A stretch of 46,234 nt of DNA, taken from the NCBI GenBank assembly GCA_028290285.1, contig JAQGKD010000115.1, positions 1-46,234 on the forward strand, read 5' to 3'. Positions 25,158 to 34,044 of the stretch are shown one piece after another (positions within the stretch are counted from its first letter, which is position 1; every line of letters begins with the position of its first letter). This DNA is from Hyphomicrobiales bacterium (GTDB taxonomy: Bacteria; Pseudomonadota; Alphaproteobacteria; Rhizobiales; Beijerinckiaceae). A program made the position numbers and the translations under genes. Below the pieces are notes generated by a model, which saw only the letters and a program-made list of their open reading frames with translations, had not been told where the DNA came from and did no database searches.

Positions 25158-26435
25158 CTACTTGAGATAGGCGAGTGGCGCCAGCGTGACGGCCGGAACG
25201 TAGGTGATGAGCATCAACACGGCGAGATAGATCGCCACGAAGGGCAGCACCCCGCGATAGAGCGCTGGTAGCGGCGTTCCGAACAGAGCATGCGACGCGA
25301 ACAGATTGAGCCCGAAGGGGGGCAGGAACATGCCGACCGCGAGATTGACCGTCACGACGATGCCGAAGTGGATCGGATCGATTCCCGCCTGCGTGGTGAT
25401 GGGAGACAGCAGCGGCATCAGCACGAGGATCGCGGCGGGTGGCTCGACAACGCTGCCCACGACGAGCAGGAGGAGATTGATGACGAGCAGCAGCAGCCAG
25501 GTCTCGAACTTCATGCTGGCAATGGCCGCCACGAGCGAACCCGCGAAGCCACTGGTGGTAATGAACCAGGCATAGGCCCCGGCCGCCGAGACGATGATCA
25601 TGATCTGCCCGACGAGAACAGCAGAATCGAGCATGATCTGCCAGACGCCGGCCCAGGTGAGCTCGCGATGGACATAGACAGAGATCACGATCGCATAGAT
25701 GCAGGCAACGCCCGCCGCTTCCGTCGGCGTGAAGAGGCCGCCGTAAATGCCGCCGAGAATGACGACCGGGGCAAAGACCGCCCAGATGCCATGCTTCAAC
25801 GCGTCCGCGATATTGCGCCAGCGCGCTGGCTCGCCGAGCGGGATCATTTCGATCCGCGCACGCACCATGACATAGATGGACAGGGCGCCCGCGACGATGA
25901 GACCCGGCACGATTCCGGCCAGGAAGAGCGTCGTCACCGATTGCTGCGCGGCAATCGCGTAGATGATCATCGGGATCGAGGGCGGGATGATGACGTCGAT
26001 CACGCCGGTCGCGGTGATGAGGCTGACGCCGAAGGTGCGTCCGTAGCCGTTCTTTTCCAGCGCAGGCAAGGTCAGCTTGCCTATGGCTGCGACGCAGGCG
26101 ACGCTCGATCCGGACATCGCGCCGAACGCCGATGCCGCGCCGATTGTGGCGATGGCGAGCGATCCGCGCACGCCACCCACGACCGTCAGTACAAGTTCAA
26201 TGAGGCGTCGCGCGATGCCTCCCCGCGCCATGATATCGCCAGCCAGGATGAACAGCGGCACCGCGAGAAGGGCGAAACTGTCGAGGCTGCCGAACATAGA
26301 TGTGTGGATGGCCTGTAGTGGAATGCCGCCCATGAACAGGATGCCGGCGAGCGCGGCCACGATCAGGACGAGGAACACCGGCATGCCAAGCGCCAGCAAG
26401 GTGACGGGCAGGCCTAGAAAGACGAGCGTACTCAC
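25158..26435 (-). CDS. TRAP transporter large permease (DctM type)
   Basis: The 425-residue membrane protein has about twelve hydrophobic segments and matches DctM, the ion-coupled channel of TRAP uptake systems. Typical stretches are FILAGDIMARGGIARRLI near 62, GAMSGSSVACVAAIGKLTLPAL near 108 and TPTEAAGVACIYA near 232. The start overlaps the stop of the small permease by four bases. With the DctQ and DctP proteins upstream it forms a complete TRAP system. The next gene is UbiD-1, pointing to import of a carboxylate. Confidence 0.93.
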   Translation of the reverse strand: MSTLVFLGLPVTLLALGMPVFLVLIVAALAGILFMGGIPLQAIHTSMFGSLDSFALLAVPLFILAGDIMARGGIARRLIELVLTVVGGVRGSLAIATIGAASAFGAMSGSSVACVAAIGKLTLPALEKNGYGRTFGVSLITATGVIDVIIPPSIPMIIYAIAAQQSVTTLFLAGIVPGLIVAGALSIYVMVRARIEMIPLGEPARWRNIADALKHGIWAVFAPVVILGGIYGGLFTPTEAAGVACIYAIVISVYVHRELTWAGVWQIMLDSAVLVGQIMIIVSAAGAYAWFITTSGFAGSLVAAIASMKFETWLLLLVINLLLLVVGSVVEPPAAILVLMPLLSPITTQAGIDPIHFGIVVTVNLAVGMFLPPFGLNLFASHALFGTPLPALYRGVLPFVAIYLAVLMLITYVPAVTLAPLAYLK

Positions 26436-26998
26436 CGGCCACCTCCGTGGAGCCCTGCATTTTCAGACGTGGGCGCCGGCGTGGCGCCGAGGCTTCGCAT
26501 GAGAAACAGGATGGCGTTGAGGGAGAGGCCGATGGTGACCACCGACTGGGGAATCCACATCGGCGCTTCCAGCGCATCGCTGTGCTGGTCGAAGCCGTAG
26601 AGCATGGAGACGACGAGGAAGCTCGCGTAGACAGCGGCGCCGATCGCCAGCACCGTGACGACACCTGTCGCGAGGACGGCAACGCGGCGTGCGGACGGCG
26701 GCAAGCGCAGGAGGAAGGCGTCGATCTTGATGTGCTCCTGCCGCCACGTCACGGTGGCCGCGCCTGCGAAGACGGTGAGGACCATCAGATAGAGCATCAG
26801 CTCCTCGGCCCAGCTGATCGGGGCCGAGAAGAAATAGCGGCCCAGAACATTGGCGCCATTCACGCAAACGATCACCGCGAGCGACACAGCGGCGATGAAT
26901 GTGCAGATTGTCGAGACGCGATCTCCGAGTCGGACGAGCGTCTCGCGCCAGCCTGAGATCGCCACCCTCTCGCCCGACATGACCGAAGCCGGCGTCAC
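26432..26998 (-). CDS. TRAP transporter small permease (DctQ type)
   Basis: The 188-residue membrane protein has four hydrophobic segments and the DctQ motif VLGRYFFSAPISWAEELMLY near 50-70, with TVTWRQEHIKIDAF following. It pairs with DctM in the inner membrane. I use the GTG at 26998, which overlaps the TGA of the binding-protein gene (GTGA); an ATG at 26980 is a possible alternative, neither with a strong ribosome site. The last ~15 residues are hydrophilic and Gly-rich. Confidence 0.88.
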   Translation of the reverse strand: MTPASVMSGERVAISGWRETLVRLGDRVSTICTFIAAVSLAVIVCVNGANVLGRYFFSAPISWAEELMLYLMVLTVFAGAATVTWRQEHIKIDAFLLRLPPSARRVAVLATGVVTVLAIGAAVYASFLVVSMLYGFDQHSDALEAPMWIPQSVVTIGLSLNAILFLMRSLGATPAPTSENAGLHGGGR

Positions 26999-28032
26999 GC
27001 CGTCGTCTCAGCTGTTTTCACCAGAAGATCGAACAGCGCCTTCTCGGCGGGCTTGCGGCTCGCGACTTCAGCGCCAATCGGACGCATGAGCTTCATCAGC
27101 TCCGCATGTGCGTCAGGCGACAGCTTGACGATCTCGCCGCCATTGTCGGTCCACACCTTCCGCTGCTTCTCGTTGAAGTCGATCGCCCAGGGATAAACGT
27201 CCACGCTGGCCTTCTTGCCGGCCTGGTCGACGACGGCTTGAAGATCCTTCGGAAGCTTTTCGTACCAGACCTTGCTGACGACCGAGACGACGCTGATGGT
27301 CGCGTGTTCCGTGTCCAGAATATATTTGGCGGCGTCGTAGAAACGCAGCGCCGTCATGACGGGAAGGCTTCCGAGAACACCGTCGATGGTGCCCTGCTGG
27401 ACGGCCGGCAGCACTTCTCCCAGAGCCATGGGAATGCCCGTGCCCTTGAGGCGTTTTACCTGCTCGGTCTGAATCGCCGATCCCAGAATGCGTATTTTCT
27501 TGTTCGCGATGTCGGCAACGGTCTCGAGCTTTGTGCGGCAGTTGATGATCATCTGCGCATTGATGAAAAGGCCGATGCCCTTCAAGCCTTTTGCGTCGCC
27601 GATGGAAAGGAATGCCTGGTTGAATTCGGGGCTCTGCAGGCAGCGCTGCGCATGGCCGATATCCTTGAAGACACCCGGCGCGCCAAGGATTTCGTACCGG
27701 CTGTCGACGCCGCTGAGAAACTCCGGCGGCAGAACCACAACCTGGATTGTGCCGAGCTGCGCGCCCTCGATCATGCGCGGGGCCGAGCCCAGCTGGCTCG
27801 CGGGGTAGAGTTCGGCCTTGATCGCGCCCTTGCTGCCACTTTCGACAGCGGCTGCGAAAATCTTCATCCATTCATGCTGGTCGTCATTCAGGGTCGGCGT
27901 GCCCACTTTCATCACTTGGGGCGTCTGTGCACGGACAATCGCCGGCATGGCAAGCGCACCGGCGGCAGCGGTGAAACCGTGGACGAGCGTGCGACGCGTC
28001 GTTCCGTTGATGAGACCCAGATCTTTTTTCAT
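26995..28032 (-). CDS. TRAP transporter substrate-binding protein (DctP type)
   Basis: The 345-residue periplasmic protein begins with a twin-arginine-like signal (TTRRTLVHGFTAAAGALAMP, cleavage near VRAQ at about 36). The body is DctP type, with KIRILGSAIQTEQVKRLKG carrying the arginine expected to grip a ligand carboxylate and the ALGEVLPAVQQGTIDGVLG motif. ATG 28032 follows GGGAGAA. A 109-bp gap separates it from the flavin reductase gene; on the minus strand there is only a weak promoter-like pair (TTGCGG, 15 bp, TAGAAT at 28131-28105), so it may be read from the hpaB promoter or its own. The ligand is probably an aromatic or related acid. Confidence 0.92.
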   Translation of the reverse strand: MKKDLGLINGTTRRTLVHGFTAAAGALAMPAIVRAQTPQVMKVGTPTLNDDQHEWMKIFAAAVESGSKGAIKAELYPASQLGSAPRMIEGAQLGTIQVVVLPPEFLSGVDSRYEILGAPGVFKDIGHAQRCLQSPEFNQAFLSIGDAKGLKGIGLFINAQMIINCRTKLETVADIANKKIRILGSAIQTEQVKRLKGTGIPMALGEVLPAVQQGTIDGVLGSLPVMTALRFYDAAKYILDTEHATISVVSVVSKVWYEKLPKDLQAVVDQAGKKASVDVYPWAIDFNEKQRKVWTDNGGEIVKLSPDAHAELMKLMRPIGAEVASRKPAEKALFDLLVKTAETTA

Positions 28033-28141
28033 CGCCGAATTCTCCCGCTGAGGCCGACGTCATCACCAGACGCGGCAAGTCCGATTTCCCGGATCGTTTT
28101 GCAAATTCTACGCCAATCGAAGCACCCGCAAGCGCGGCGCA

Positions 28142-28711
28142 TCACCAGCCGTGAAGAAGATGCCCCACATGATCGGGCGTAGCAATATCCGATGCAGCGG
28201 CGAGCCGCGCATAGCGGCTGCCGGAGAAGACGAGAGGGCGCGCATCAGCACCGATCATGCGCTCGTGCGCGAGAACCCGGCCCACGATGATGAGATGATC
28301 GCCGCCATCGTATTGCGCCCAGGTCCTGCATTCGAGCCAGGCAAGCGCCGAGCGCAGAAGCGGAACGCCTGTCGTCTCGGCGCGCAGCGGATCGAGCCCC
28401 GCCCATTTGTCGCCCATGGAGCGGGCAAATTGGTTGGAGACTGGGCTCTGGCTTTCGTGGAGGATGTTGACCGCGAAGCAATCCACACCGCTCCACGCAG
28501 CAAATGACTTCGCATTTCGTGCAATGCTGAACAGGACCAGCGGCGGGTCGAGCGAAACGGAGTTGAAAGAACTCACGGTTGCGCCAAGCCGCTCGCCTTC
28601 AGCGGTCAGGCTCGTGATGACAGCAACGCCCGTCGGGAAGAGCGACAGCACGTCACGCAATGCCCTTGCAGGATCGGGAGCCGATGCCGCACCTGCTTCC
28701 GTTGAAGCCAT
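28142..28711 (-). CDS. Flavin reductase (HpaC-like)
   Basis: The 189-residue protein belongs to the flavin reductase-like domain family that supplies reduced FMN or FAD to two-component monooxygenases. Family patterns are FPTGVAVITSL near 26, GATVSSFNSVSLDPPLVLFSI near 43 and FAVNILHESQ near 78. An AGGAAAA ribosome site precedes ATG 28711. It lies 30 bases after the hpaB-like gene in the same direction, the usual pairing. The electron donor is expected to be NADH or NADPH; this is family knowledge. Confidence 0.9.
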   Translation of the reverse strand: MASTEAGAASAPDPARALRDVLSLFPTGVAVITSLTAEGERLGATVSSFNSVSLDPPLVLFSIARNAKSFAAWSGVDCFAVNILHESQSPVSNQFARSMGDKWAGLDPLRAETTGVPLLRSALAWLECRTWAQYDGGDHLIIVGRVLAHERMIGADARPLVFSGSRYARLAAASDIATPDHVGHLLHGW

Positions 28712-28741
28712 GACATTTTCCTGCCCTTTTGAAAGAACCCG

Positions 28742-30253
28742 TCAGTCAGGCAGATTCAATGCGCGCTCTACGAGATCGGTCGCACGCTTGAAATCGTAGT
28801 TGCGGTACATGTTCTGCTTCACGATGAAGGATGCGCCGCCGTAAAACTTTTCGTATTGCTGGTGACGGTTGCCGAATTCGGACCCGATAAAGTCCCAGGC
28901 CATCCGCATGAGAGCGATGCGCTCGCGCGCACCCGCCTTGCTGGAGCCCATGTAACGCTCCATGTCGGCGGCTGTCACAGGACTGTCGAGATCCTTCACC
29001 GAAGACGGCATGCTGATCATGGCCGCGCCCGTCAGTTCGCGAATGATTTCGATCATGCGCGGATTGTTTTCGGATTGCAGGGCCATGACCGCGTAGAGCG
29101 TCGACTTGCAGGGCCACACGATGCCGTTTGCATCAATGGTGGCACGGGTTTCCTGAGCTTCCAGCATTGTCTCGACCGTCGAGACGAGTGCGGCGAGTTC
29201 GCCCATCTGAACCTGCACGGGCGGAACTCCGTCGTTTCCCGTCATCTCGTTCATGCGCTTGGCCAGGCCAATCATGAAACGCAACTTCGTGGCGTAACGC
29301 GCCTGCGCCTGTAGGTTGCCATAAGAATGGCTCGGCGTCTTCCACCACTGATCCCGACACACTTCGAGGTTGCGATAGATGAAGACCTTGTCCCAGGGGA
29401 TGAAGACATTGTCGAGCACGACAAAGCAATCCGACTCGTCGAAGCGGCTTGTCAGCGGATAATCGAAGGTGCTCGTCGCCTGCGCGGCAAACGGGCGCCG
29501 GGGATAGAGGCGCAGCCCTTCCGCATTCATTGGGATGGCCACGCCGATCGCATAATTCTCGTCGCCGGGCTGAAGCGGATGGATGCAGCTGAGATAGAGA
29601 TAATCTGAGTAGACACCTGCTGTCGCCAACTGCTGTGCGCCAGAAACGACGATGCCGCCGCTCGTTTCCTTTACGACACCTGCATAGAGCGTGGGATCGC
29701 TTTGCTGATGACCCGGCTTGGAACGATCGATCTGGGGCGGCACGATGGCATAGGTCGTCCAGAGATGATTTTCGCGTGCGTACTCGTAGAAGGCGACGAC
29801 GTTCTCGGCATATTGCTTGCCGCCCGCGGCGAAGACTTCCGGCACCGCGGCGAAGCCCGCGAAGAAGCCCGCGACATGATCGGGCGTGCGGCCCATCAGG
29901 CCAAAGGACACTTCCGACCAGGTTTCCGAAGCCAGCCGCTTGGCGCGCAGATCGGCGTGGCTGTGCGGGATCTGGTAGGCGCGAAGAACAGGACCGCCGC
30001 TGGTCGGCGAGGTGTAAGTCATCCGCTCGCGCATCGCGGGGTCGGCCGCGATGTCGTAAAGCTTCGCCGCGGAGCGCGCCCCTTCGGCGAAGGCGGGATG
30101 CGTCGCAACGTTGCGGACCCGCTCACCATCCACGAAAACGGCGCGGCCGTCGTCCAGAGAGCTCAGGTATTGCGCGCCTGTGCGCATAGGCACGGGCTGA
30201 ACTTTGCCGGGGGCCGGTGATTTCACGTGCAAATGATCTGCAACTGCTGACAT
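28742..30253 (-). CDS. HpaB-family flavin-dependent aromatic monooxygenase, oxygenase component
   Basis: The 503-residue protein matches 4-hydroxyphenylacetate 3-monooxygenase-type oxygenases, which use reduced flavin to hydroxylate phenolic rings. Characteristic segments are RTGAQYLSSLDDGRAVFVDG near 25, FGLMGRTPDHVAGFF near 110, YAIVPPQIDRSKP near 165 and FIPWDKVFIYRN near 303. ATG 30253 follows GAAGG; the GTG 9 bases upstream is less likely. It heads the unit hpaB-flavin reductase-TRAP-ubiD and is transcribed away from the marR gene, which probably controls it through the 19-bp dyad at 30277. HpaB itself is not proven; chlorophenol or other phenol hydroxylases share this fold. Confidence 0.9.
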   Translation of the reverse strand: MSAVADHLHVKSPAPGKVQPVPMRTGAQYLSSLDDGRAVFVDGERVRNVATHPAFAEGARSAAKLYDIAADPAMRERMTYTSPTSGGPVLRAYQIPHSHADLRAKRLASETWSEVSFGLMGRTPDHVAGFFAGFAAVPEVFAAGGKQYAENVVAFYEYARENHLWTTYAIVPPQIDRSKPGHQQSDPTLYAGVVKETSGGIVVSGAQQLATAGVYSDYLYLSCIHPLQPGDENYAIGVAIPMNAEGLRLYPRRPFAAQATSTFDYPLTSRFDESDCFVVLDNVFIPWDKVFIYRNLEVCRDQWWKTPSHSYGNLQAQARYATKLRFMIGLAKRMNEMTGNDGVPPVQVQMGELAALVSTVETMLEAQETRATIDANGIVWPCKSTLYAVMALQSENNPRMIEIIRELTGAAMISMPSSVKDLDSPVTAADMERYMGSSKAGARERIALMRMAWDFIGSEFGNRHQQYEKFYGGASFIVKQNMYRNYDFKRATDLVERALNLPD

Positions 30254-30276
30254 GACCTTCACCCTCTATCCGACCT

Positions 30277-30295
30277 TACCTACAAGCTGTACGTA
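30277..30295. promoter_or_regulatory. Candidate MarR operator
   Basis: In the 111-bp space between the hpaB-like gene and marR, TACCTACA and TGTACGTA form 8-base arms around AGC, with seven of eight pairs complementary. The 19-bp site ends 23 bases before the hpaB start codon, where a bound repressor would block transcription. Size and symmetry suit a MarR dimer. No clear -10/-35 pair could be assigned on either strand. Confidence 0.5.
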
Positions 30296-30364
30296 TTTCG
30301 GAGGAGCGTCAATCCCTCATTTTCGGAAGGGCGGTTCAAAAGGCGTGTCAAACCCGGTAAAGGC

Positions 30365-30994
30365 ATGGAGTCGGTAAAGGCTGGCGTGCAGGAGAGATTC
30401 GCGGTGGCGGCCAAGGTGAGCAGCAAGAGCGCTAGAAAGCTCGAACTCGTAGACGCGGCGCACCGAGTGTTCCGGCCGCCTGCAACCGTATCGCACGCAG
30501 CCCTGCTCGATGCCGATGGCGACAGCGCTTTTCGCGAGACACTGTATTTGATGGTCACCGCCTTCGGACGCCTGCAAGCATGCCGGGATGCATTCGGCCG
30601 GGCCGCCGATCTGACGGGATCGCAATTTGCCGTGCTGATGGGCACCGCTTATACGCAGGGCGAGCGCGGCGTGACGATCCGTCAGCTCGCCGCGCATGTG
30701 CAACTCGCGGCAACGCATGTGACGACCGAGGTCGGCCGGCTCTGTCGACTCGGCCTCCTCGTCAAGCGCCCCAATGCGCAGGACGGGCGCAGCGTTCTCG
30801 TCAGCCTCACGTCACGCGGCGAGCAGCGGCTGGTGGATATCTCGCCCTTCGTGCGCGCGATCAACGATCTTCTCTTCGCAGGAACAGACCGCACGCAATT
30901 TAGTGAGCTCGACAGGTTTCTGACGCGTCTGGTCAGCAATGCGGATCTCGCGCTCGATGAGATCCGGCGCACGGAAAACGCTGACAAGAGATGA
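30365..30994 (+). CDS. MarR family transcriptional regulator
   Basis: The 209-residue protein has a winged helix-turn-helix in residues about 80-160: LTGSQFAVLMGTAYTQG, the recognition region IRQLAAHVQLAATHVTTEV, and the wing DGRSVLVSLTSRG. The N-terminal ~50 residues are an extension not usual for MarR. Members of this family (HpaR, HcaR, NicR) often repress aromatic catabolic genes and release DNA on binding the substrate. Divergent placement next to the hpaB unit suggests it controls that operon and itself. The ribosome site (AAAGG) is weak. Confidence 0.9.
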   Translation: MESVKAGVQERFAVAAKVSSKSARKLELVDAAHRVFRPPATVSHAALLDADGDSAFRETLYLMVTAFGRLQACRDAFGRAADLTGSQFAVLMGTAYTQGERGVTIRQLAAHVQLAATHVTTEVGRLCRLGLLVKRPNAQDGRSVLVSLTSRGEQRLVDISPFVRAINDLLFAGTDRTQFSELDRFLTRLVSNADLALDEIRRTENADKR

Positions 30995-31019
30995 GCCTGC
31001 TGGCCCGGAGAAAGTGAAC

Positions 31020-31256
31020 ATGACTACGCCTGGGAAGCTCGACACGGGATCGCTTGAGCGGCGCATCGAAGGTCTCGAGATCGCGCTCGCCCATCAGAGC
31101 GAGGCGATCGAGGATCTAAACAAGGTGATGAGCGCGCAGTGGAAGCTGATCGACGGCCTGACGCGGCAGATGACCTCGCTCATCGACCGGGTGCATGAAG
31201 CTGAAAGCCGCACCGGCCACGGCGGCGCGGCAGAGCCACCGCCGCCGCATTATTGA
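31020..31256 (+). CDS. slyX: SlyX family protein
   Basis: The 78-residue protein is almost entirely one coiled coil (LERRIEGLEIALAHQSEAIE through LTRQMTSLIDRVHEAE) followed by a proline-rich tail ending PPPPHY, as in SlyX proteins. Function is not established in the family. ATG 31020 follows GGAGAAAG and lies 25 bases after marR. The stop is two bases from the convergent alpha/beta hydrolase stop. No sign that it belongs to the catabolic pathway. Confidence 0.88.
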   Translation: MTTPGKLDTGSLERRIEGLEIALAHQSEAIEDLNKVMSAQWKLIDGLTRQMTSLIDRVHEAESRTGHGGAAEPPPPHY

Positions 31257-31258
31257 GA

Positions 31259-32155
31259 TCAGGCCAGCGCGTGCTTGCGCAGGAAGCTCAGCATGGCATC
31301 CCGGCAGGCCTGCGGATTTTCGATCTGCAACAAGTGCCCGGTTTCGGGGATCGATTCATATTCGTAGCCGCCTTCGTGGGCGAGCGCCTGATTGGCGACA
31401 CCCGTGGGCGGCGCACCGCGCCAGAGGGGATCGGCGCCGATCATCTTGACGGGACCGCCATAGGCCGAGGCCGGAGGCCACAGGTCGAGCGTGAGGGCCG
31501 CGAGATAGATGGAGGCTTCCAGTTCACGCCGGCACGCCAGCGTGACCCGCCCGCGACCGTCAGGACGAAGCACCGCGCGTGCCATATCGGCGCGCGCCTG
31601 TGGCGCCCAGCGGCTTTGGCCGCGCCCCTCGTCGAAGATCTTCTGGAGGTCGTCGGGCCCATCAAACGTATCGGGACGATTGAGCGCGAAGTCGACGAGC
31701 TTCGTCTCAAAAACGCGCATGGGTTCATAGAACTCGTGGCCGCGCCGAGGCACATTCGGCGGGTCGAACAGGATGAGCGCGTCCCACACCCAACCCATTT
31801 GCACCGCATGTTTCATGGCCGCGCGCGACGACATGGAATGGAAGATGCCTACTGTCTTCTTTTGTCCCAGAACCTCATCGATCCCGCGACGGATTGAACC
31901 GACGTCGCGCGCGAGCTGGAGGTAATTATGCCCGTCGGCGCCCGTCGGTGCGTTGCGCCCGTGGTTGCGCATGTCGAAGAGAACCAGGTCGAAATCAGCG
32001 AGCAAGGGCTCCCAGAAGACGCGGTAGCCATCGACGGCAAAGCCGTTGCCATGTGTGATGGCGAGGCGCGTTCCTGCGGGATTTCCGGCGCGTCGGCATT
32101 CGATCCGCGCGCCGTCGTCCATCGTGAGCGTGAAAGGCTGTTCTGGCTGTGGCAT
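31259..32155 (-). CDS. Alpha/beta hydrolase
   Basis: The 298-residue protein has the alpha/beta-hydrolase fold: oxyanion-hole region THGNGFAVDGYRVFWEPLL near 33, nucleophile elbow FHSMSS near 104 (Ser in HSMSS), and the catalytic histidine in ETGHLLQIENP near 280. It probably cleaves an ester, a C-C bond or an amide in the pathway encoded upstream. I start at ATG 32155 in front of MPQPEQPFTL; the longer frame runs into the amidohydrolase gene. It is the last gene of the seven-gene molybdenum hydroxylase operon, 11 bases after the amidohydrolase. Confidence 0.85.
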   Translation of the reverse strand: MPQPEQPFTLTMDDGARIECRRAGNPAGTRLAITHGNGFAVDGYRVFWEPLLADFDLVLFDMRNHGRNAPTGADGHNYLQLARDVGSIRRGIDEVLGQKKTVGIFHSMSSRAAMKHAVQMGWVWDALILFDPPNVPRRGHEFYEPMRVFETKLVDFALNRPDTFDGPDDLQKIFDEGRGQSRWAPQARADMARAVLRPDGRGRVTLACRRELEASIYLAALTLDLWPPASAYGGPVKMIGADPLWRGAPPTGVANQALAHEGGYEYESIPETGHLLQIENPQACRDAMLSFLRKHALA

Positions 32156-32166
32156 AGAAACTTCTT

Positions 32167-33576
32167 TCAGGTCACGGGCCAGCGGAGCTGAACCATTTCG
32201 TTCATCTTCAAACGCTTCGTGAAGCGGGACACTGCCTTGGGAATTTCCTGGTAGAGCTGGCGCTCGTCGATCCGTGTCAGCCGCCCGTCCCGCACGACCT
32301 GCTCGCCCGCGACGAAGACATGGCGGATAGAATCGCCCGTTGCGCTGTAGACGAGGTTGGAAATCGGATTGATCAGCGGCTGCCATTCAGGGCGCTGCGT
32401 ATCGTACATGACGATGTCGGCTTCCTTCCCCACTTCAAGGCTGCCGATGCGATCGCCCCAGCCGGTTGCGCGCGCGCCATTGATCGTGGCCATTTCGACG
32501 CCGGTTTCAGGCGGCATGACGCGCGGATTGACCCGCGTTTCCTTGTAGCTGCAGCACGCGCAGCGCATCTCCTGCGTCATGTCCACGATGCCGGAACTGG
32601 CGTGATCGGAGCCGAGCCCCACGTTGACGCCGAGCGCCATGAGTTCGGGCAGCTTCCCGAAGAGAAAATTGCCATAGCCATTATGCAGGCTGGAACTCGG
32701 TGCGCAGACGAGCGAAGGCTTGCGCCGCGCGAGGATCGCAACTTCTTCTGGTTCCAGCCAGCCGGAGTGGACTATGAGCATGCGCTCGTCGATCACGCCG
32801 AGCGAGTCGAGGCGCTCGATCTCGGCCATGCCGGTGCGTGCGACACTGCCGTCGTGAGTCGAATAACTGAAGCAGGCGTGAGTCTGCAGGAGCGTGCCGT
32901 ATTTGTCCGCAAGCGCCCTGAGCCCAAGGATCAACTCGTCGGACGCATTGTTGAGTCCGCGGAAGGATGCGGTCGCGCCGAGACGCGGATTGTCGGTCCG
33001 CGCATAGCGCTCCAGAACTTCCTCTGCGCGTCGTAGCGCGACCTCGGTCGCCTCGATCATACGGTCGGGCAGAAGCCCCATGACCGATTTGGTGAGATCG
33101 AAGGACGAGCGCGAGACGAGCATGCGAATGCCAGTCGACATAACGCCATCGACAGAGGCCTCCGGATGATAATTGCCGGGATCGATGAAGCATGTCACGC
33201 CGTGACGCAGCAGTTCAGAGGCTGCGAAAGTCGCGGACACTTGCACGTCTTCGGCTTCGAGCGCTGCCTCGTAGGGGTACATGCGATCGAAGAGGAAGGA
33301 TTGCGCGTTGGCCTCGTCCGCCAAACCGCGCGACAGGTGGAACGACGAATGCAGATGACAATCGACGTAGCCCGGCGTCACCACCATGTTGCTCGCATCG
33401 AAAGCCTGGAAGCCGGAATAGGTCCCGCGCATGTCGGCCGACTTGCCGATCGCCAGGATCTTGCCGTCCTTCACCGCGATCGCCGCATCACGAATGATGC
33501 GGCGGCCTGGATCGACGGTGATGAGCCAGGCGATGTCGTGGATCAGAAGATCCGCTTGTGCCTGACCCTGCGTCAT
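32167..33576 (-). CDS. Amidohydrolase, cytosine deaminase/triazine hydrolase (TrzN/AtzA/SsnA) type
   Basis: The 469-residue protein is a metal-dependent amidohydrolase with a beta-barrel metal site: DCHLHSSFH (HxH) near 72, QTHACFS near 235, IVHSGW near 268 and LGSDHASSG (aspartate) near 323. Members deaminate or dehalogenate N-heterocycles such as triazines, guanine or hydroxylated pyrimidines. Position after the molybdenum hydroxylase, MBL and cupin genes suggests it acts on a hydroxylated heterocycle, but this is inference. It overlaps the cupin gene stop by four bases (ATGA), showing translational coupling. Confidence 0.88.
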   Translation of the reverse strand: MTQGQAQADLLIHDIAWLITVDPGRRIIRDAAIAVKDGKILAIGKSADMRGTYSGFQAFDASNMVVTPGYVDCHLHSSFHLSRGLADEANAQSFLFDRMYPYEAALEAEDVQVSATFAASELLRHGVTCFIDPGNYHPEASVDGVMSTGIRMLVSRSSFDLTKSVMGLLPDRMIEATEVALRRAEEVLERYARTDNPRLGATASFRGLNNASDELILGLRALADKYGTLLQTHACFSYSTHDGSVARTGMAEIERLDSLGVIDERMLIVHSGWLEPEEVAILARRKPSLVCAPSSSLHNGYGNFLFGKLPELMALGVNVGLGSDHASSGIVDMTQEMRCACCSYKETRVNPRVMPPETGVEMATINGARATGWGDRIGSLEVGKEADIVMYDTQRPEWQPLINPISNLVYSATGDSIRHVFVAGEQVVRDGRLTRIDERQLYQEIPKAVSRFTKRLKMNEMVQLRWPVT

Positions 33577-34040
33577 TTGTTGTCCCCGACATAGGTCAGC
33601 TCGTCAGTGACCTTGAGTTCGATGAGCACGTTCTCGGCCTCGGATTCCTCGCAAAGCATGGAGCGATGTGCGATGCCCTTGGGGATGATGAGCATGTCAC
33701 CGGGGCGCATCGTCTTGGTGCCCATCTCGGTCTCCCACTTGAGGGCGCCCTTCACGCAGATGATGACTTCATGCGCATCGATGTTGCGATGCCAGAACCC
33801 CATGTCTTCCTTGCTGCGCTTCGACAGATCGATCTTGCAGCCGTCCGAGGTGTAGAGGCGCAGCGGCGTGCCGTCGGCCTTGTTGTAGTTGCTCGGCTGG
33901 AATTTATCGTCGAAAATATTGAGCATGCGGAAGATCTCTGCACGCTCCAGAACGCCCGCATTGCGCACAGGCGGCTCGTCATGGGCCAAAACCACATTCT
34001 TGCCATTGATCGTGATGAGTTCGCGGAACTTCTCTGTCAT
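33573..34040 (-). CDS. Cupin-domain protein, possible ring-cleavage dioxygenase
   Basis: The 155-residue protein is a single cupin barrel. Motif 1 is GFWHRNIDAHEVIICVKG near 82-99 with two histidines and a glutamate; motif 2 is GDMLIIPKGIAHRS near 113-126 with the last histidine. These four residues form the usual metal site. The size and shape resemble 3-hydroxyanthranilate dioxygenase-like and small sugar-isomerase cupins, so ring cleavage by a metal-bound oxygen is possible. It lies four bases from the MBL gene stop and overlaps the amidohydrolase start. Function is not proven. Confidence 0.82.
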   Translation of the reverse strand: MTEKFRELITINGKNVVLAHDEPPVRNAGVLERAEIFRMLNIFDDKFQPSNYNKADGTPLRLYTSDGCKIDLSKRSKEDMGFWHRNIDAHEVIICVKGALKWETEMGTKTMRPGDMLIIPKGIAHRSMLCEESEAENVLIELKVTDELTYVGDNK

Positions 34041-34044
34041 GATT

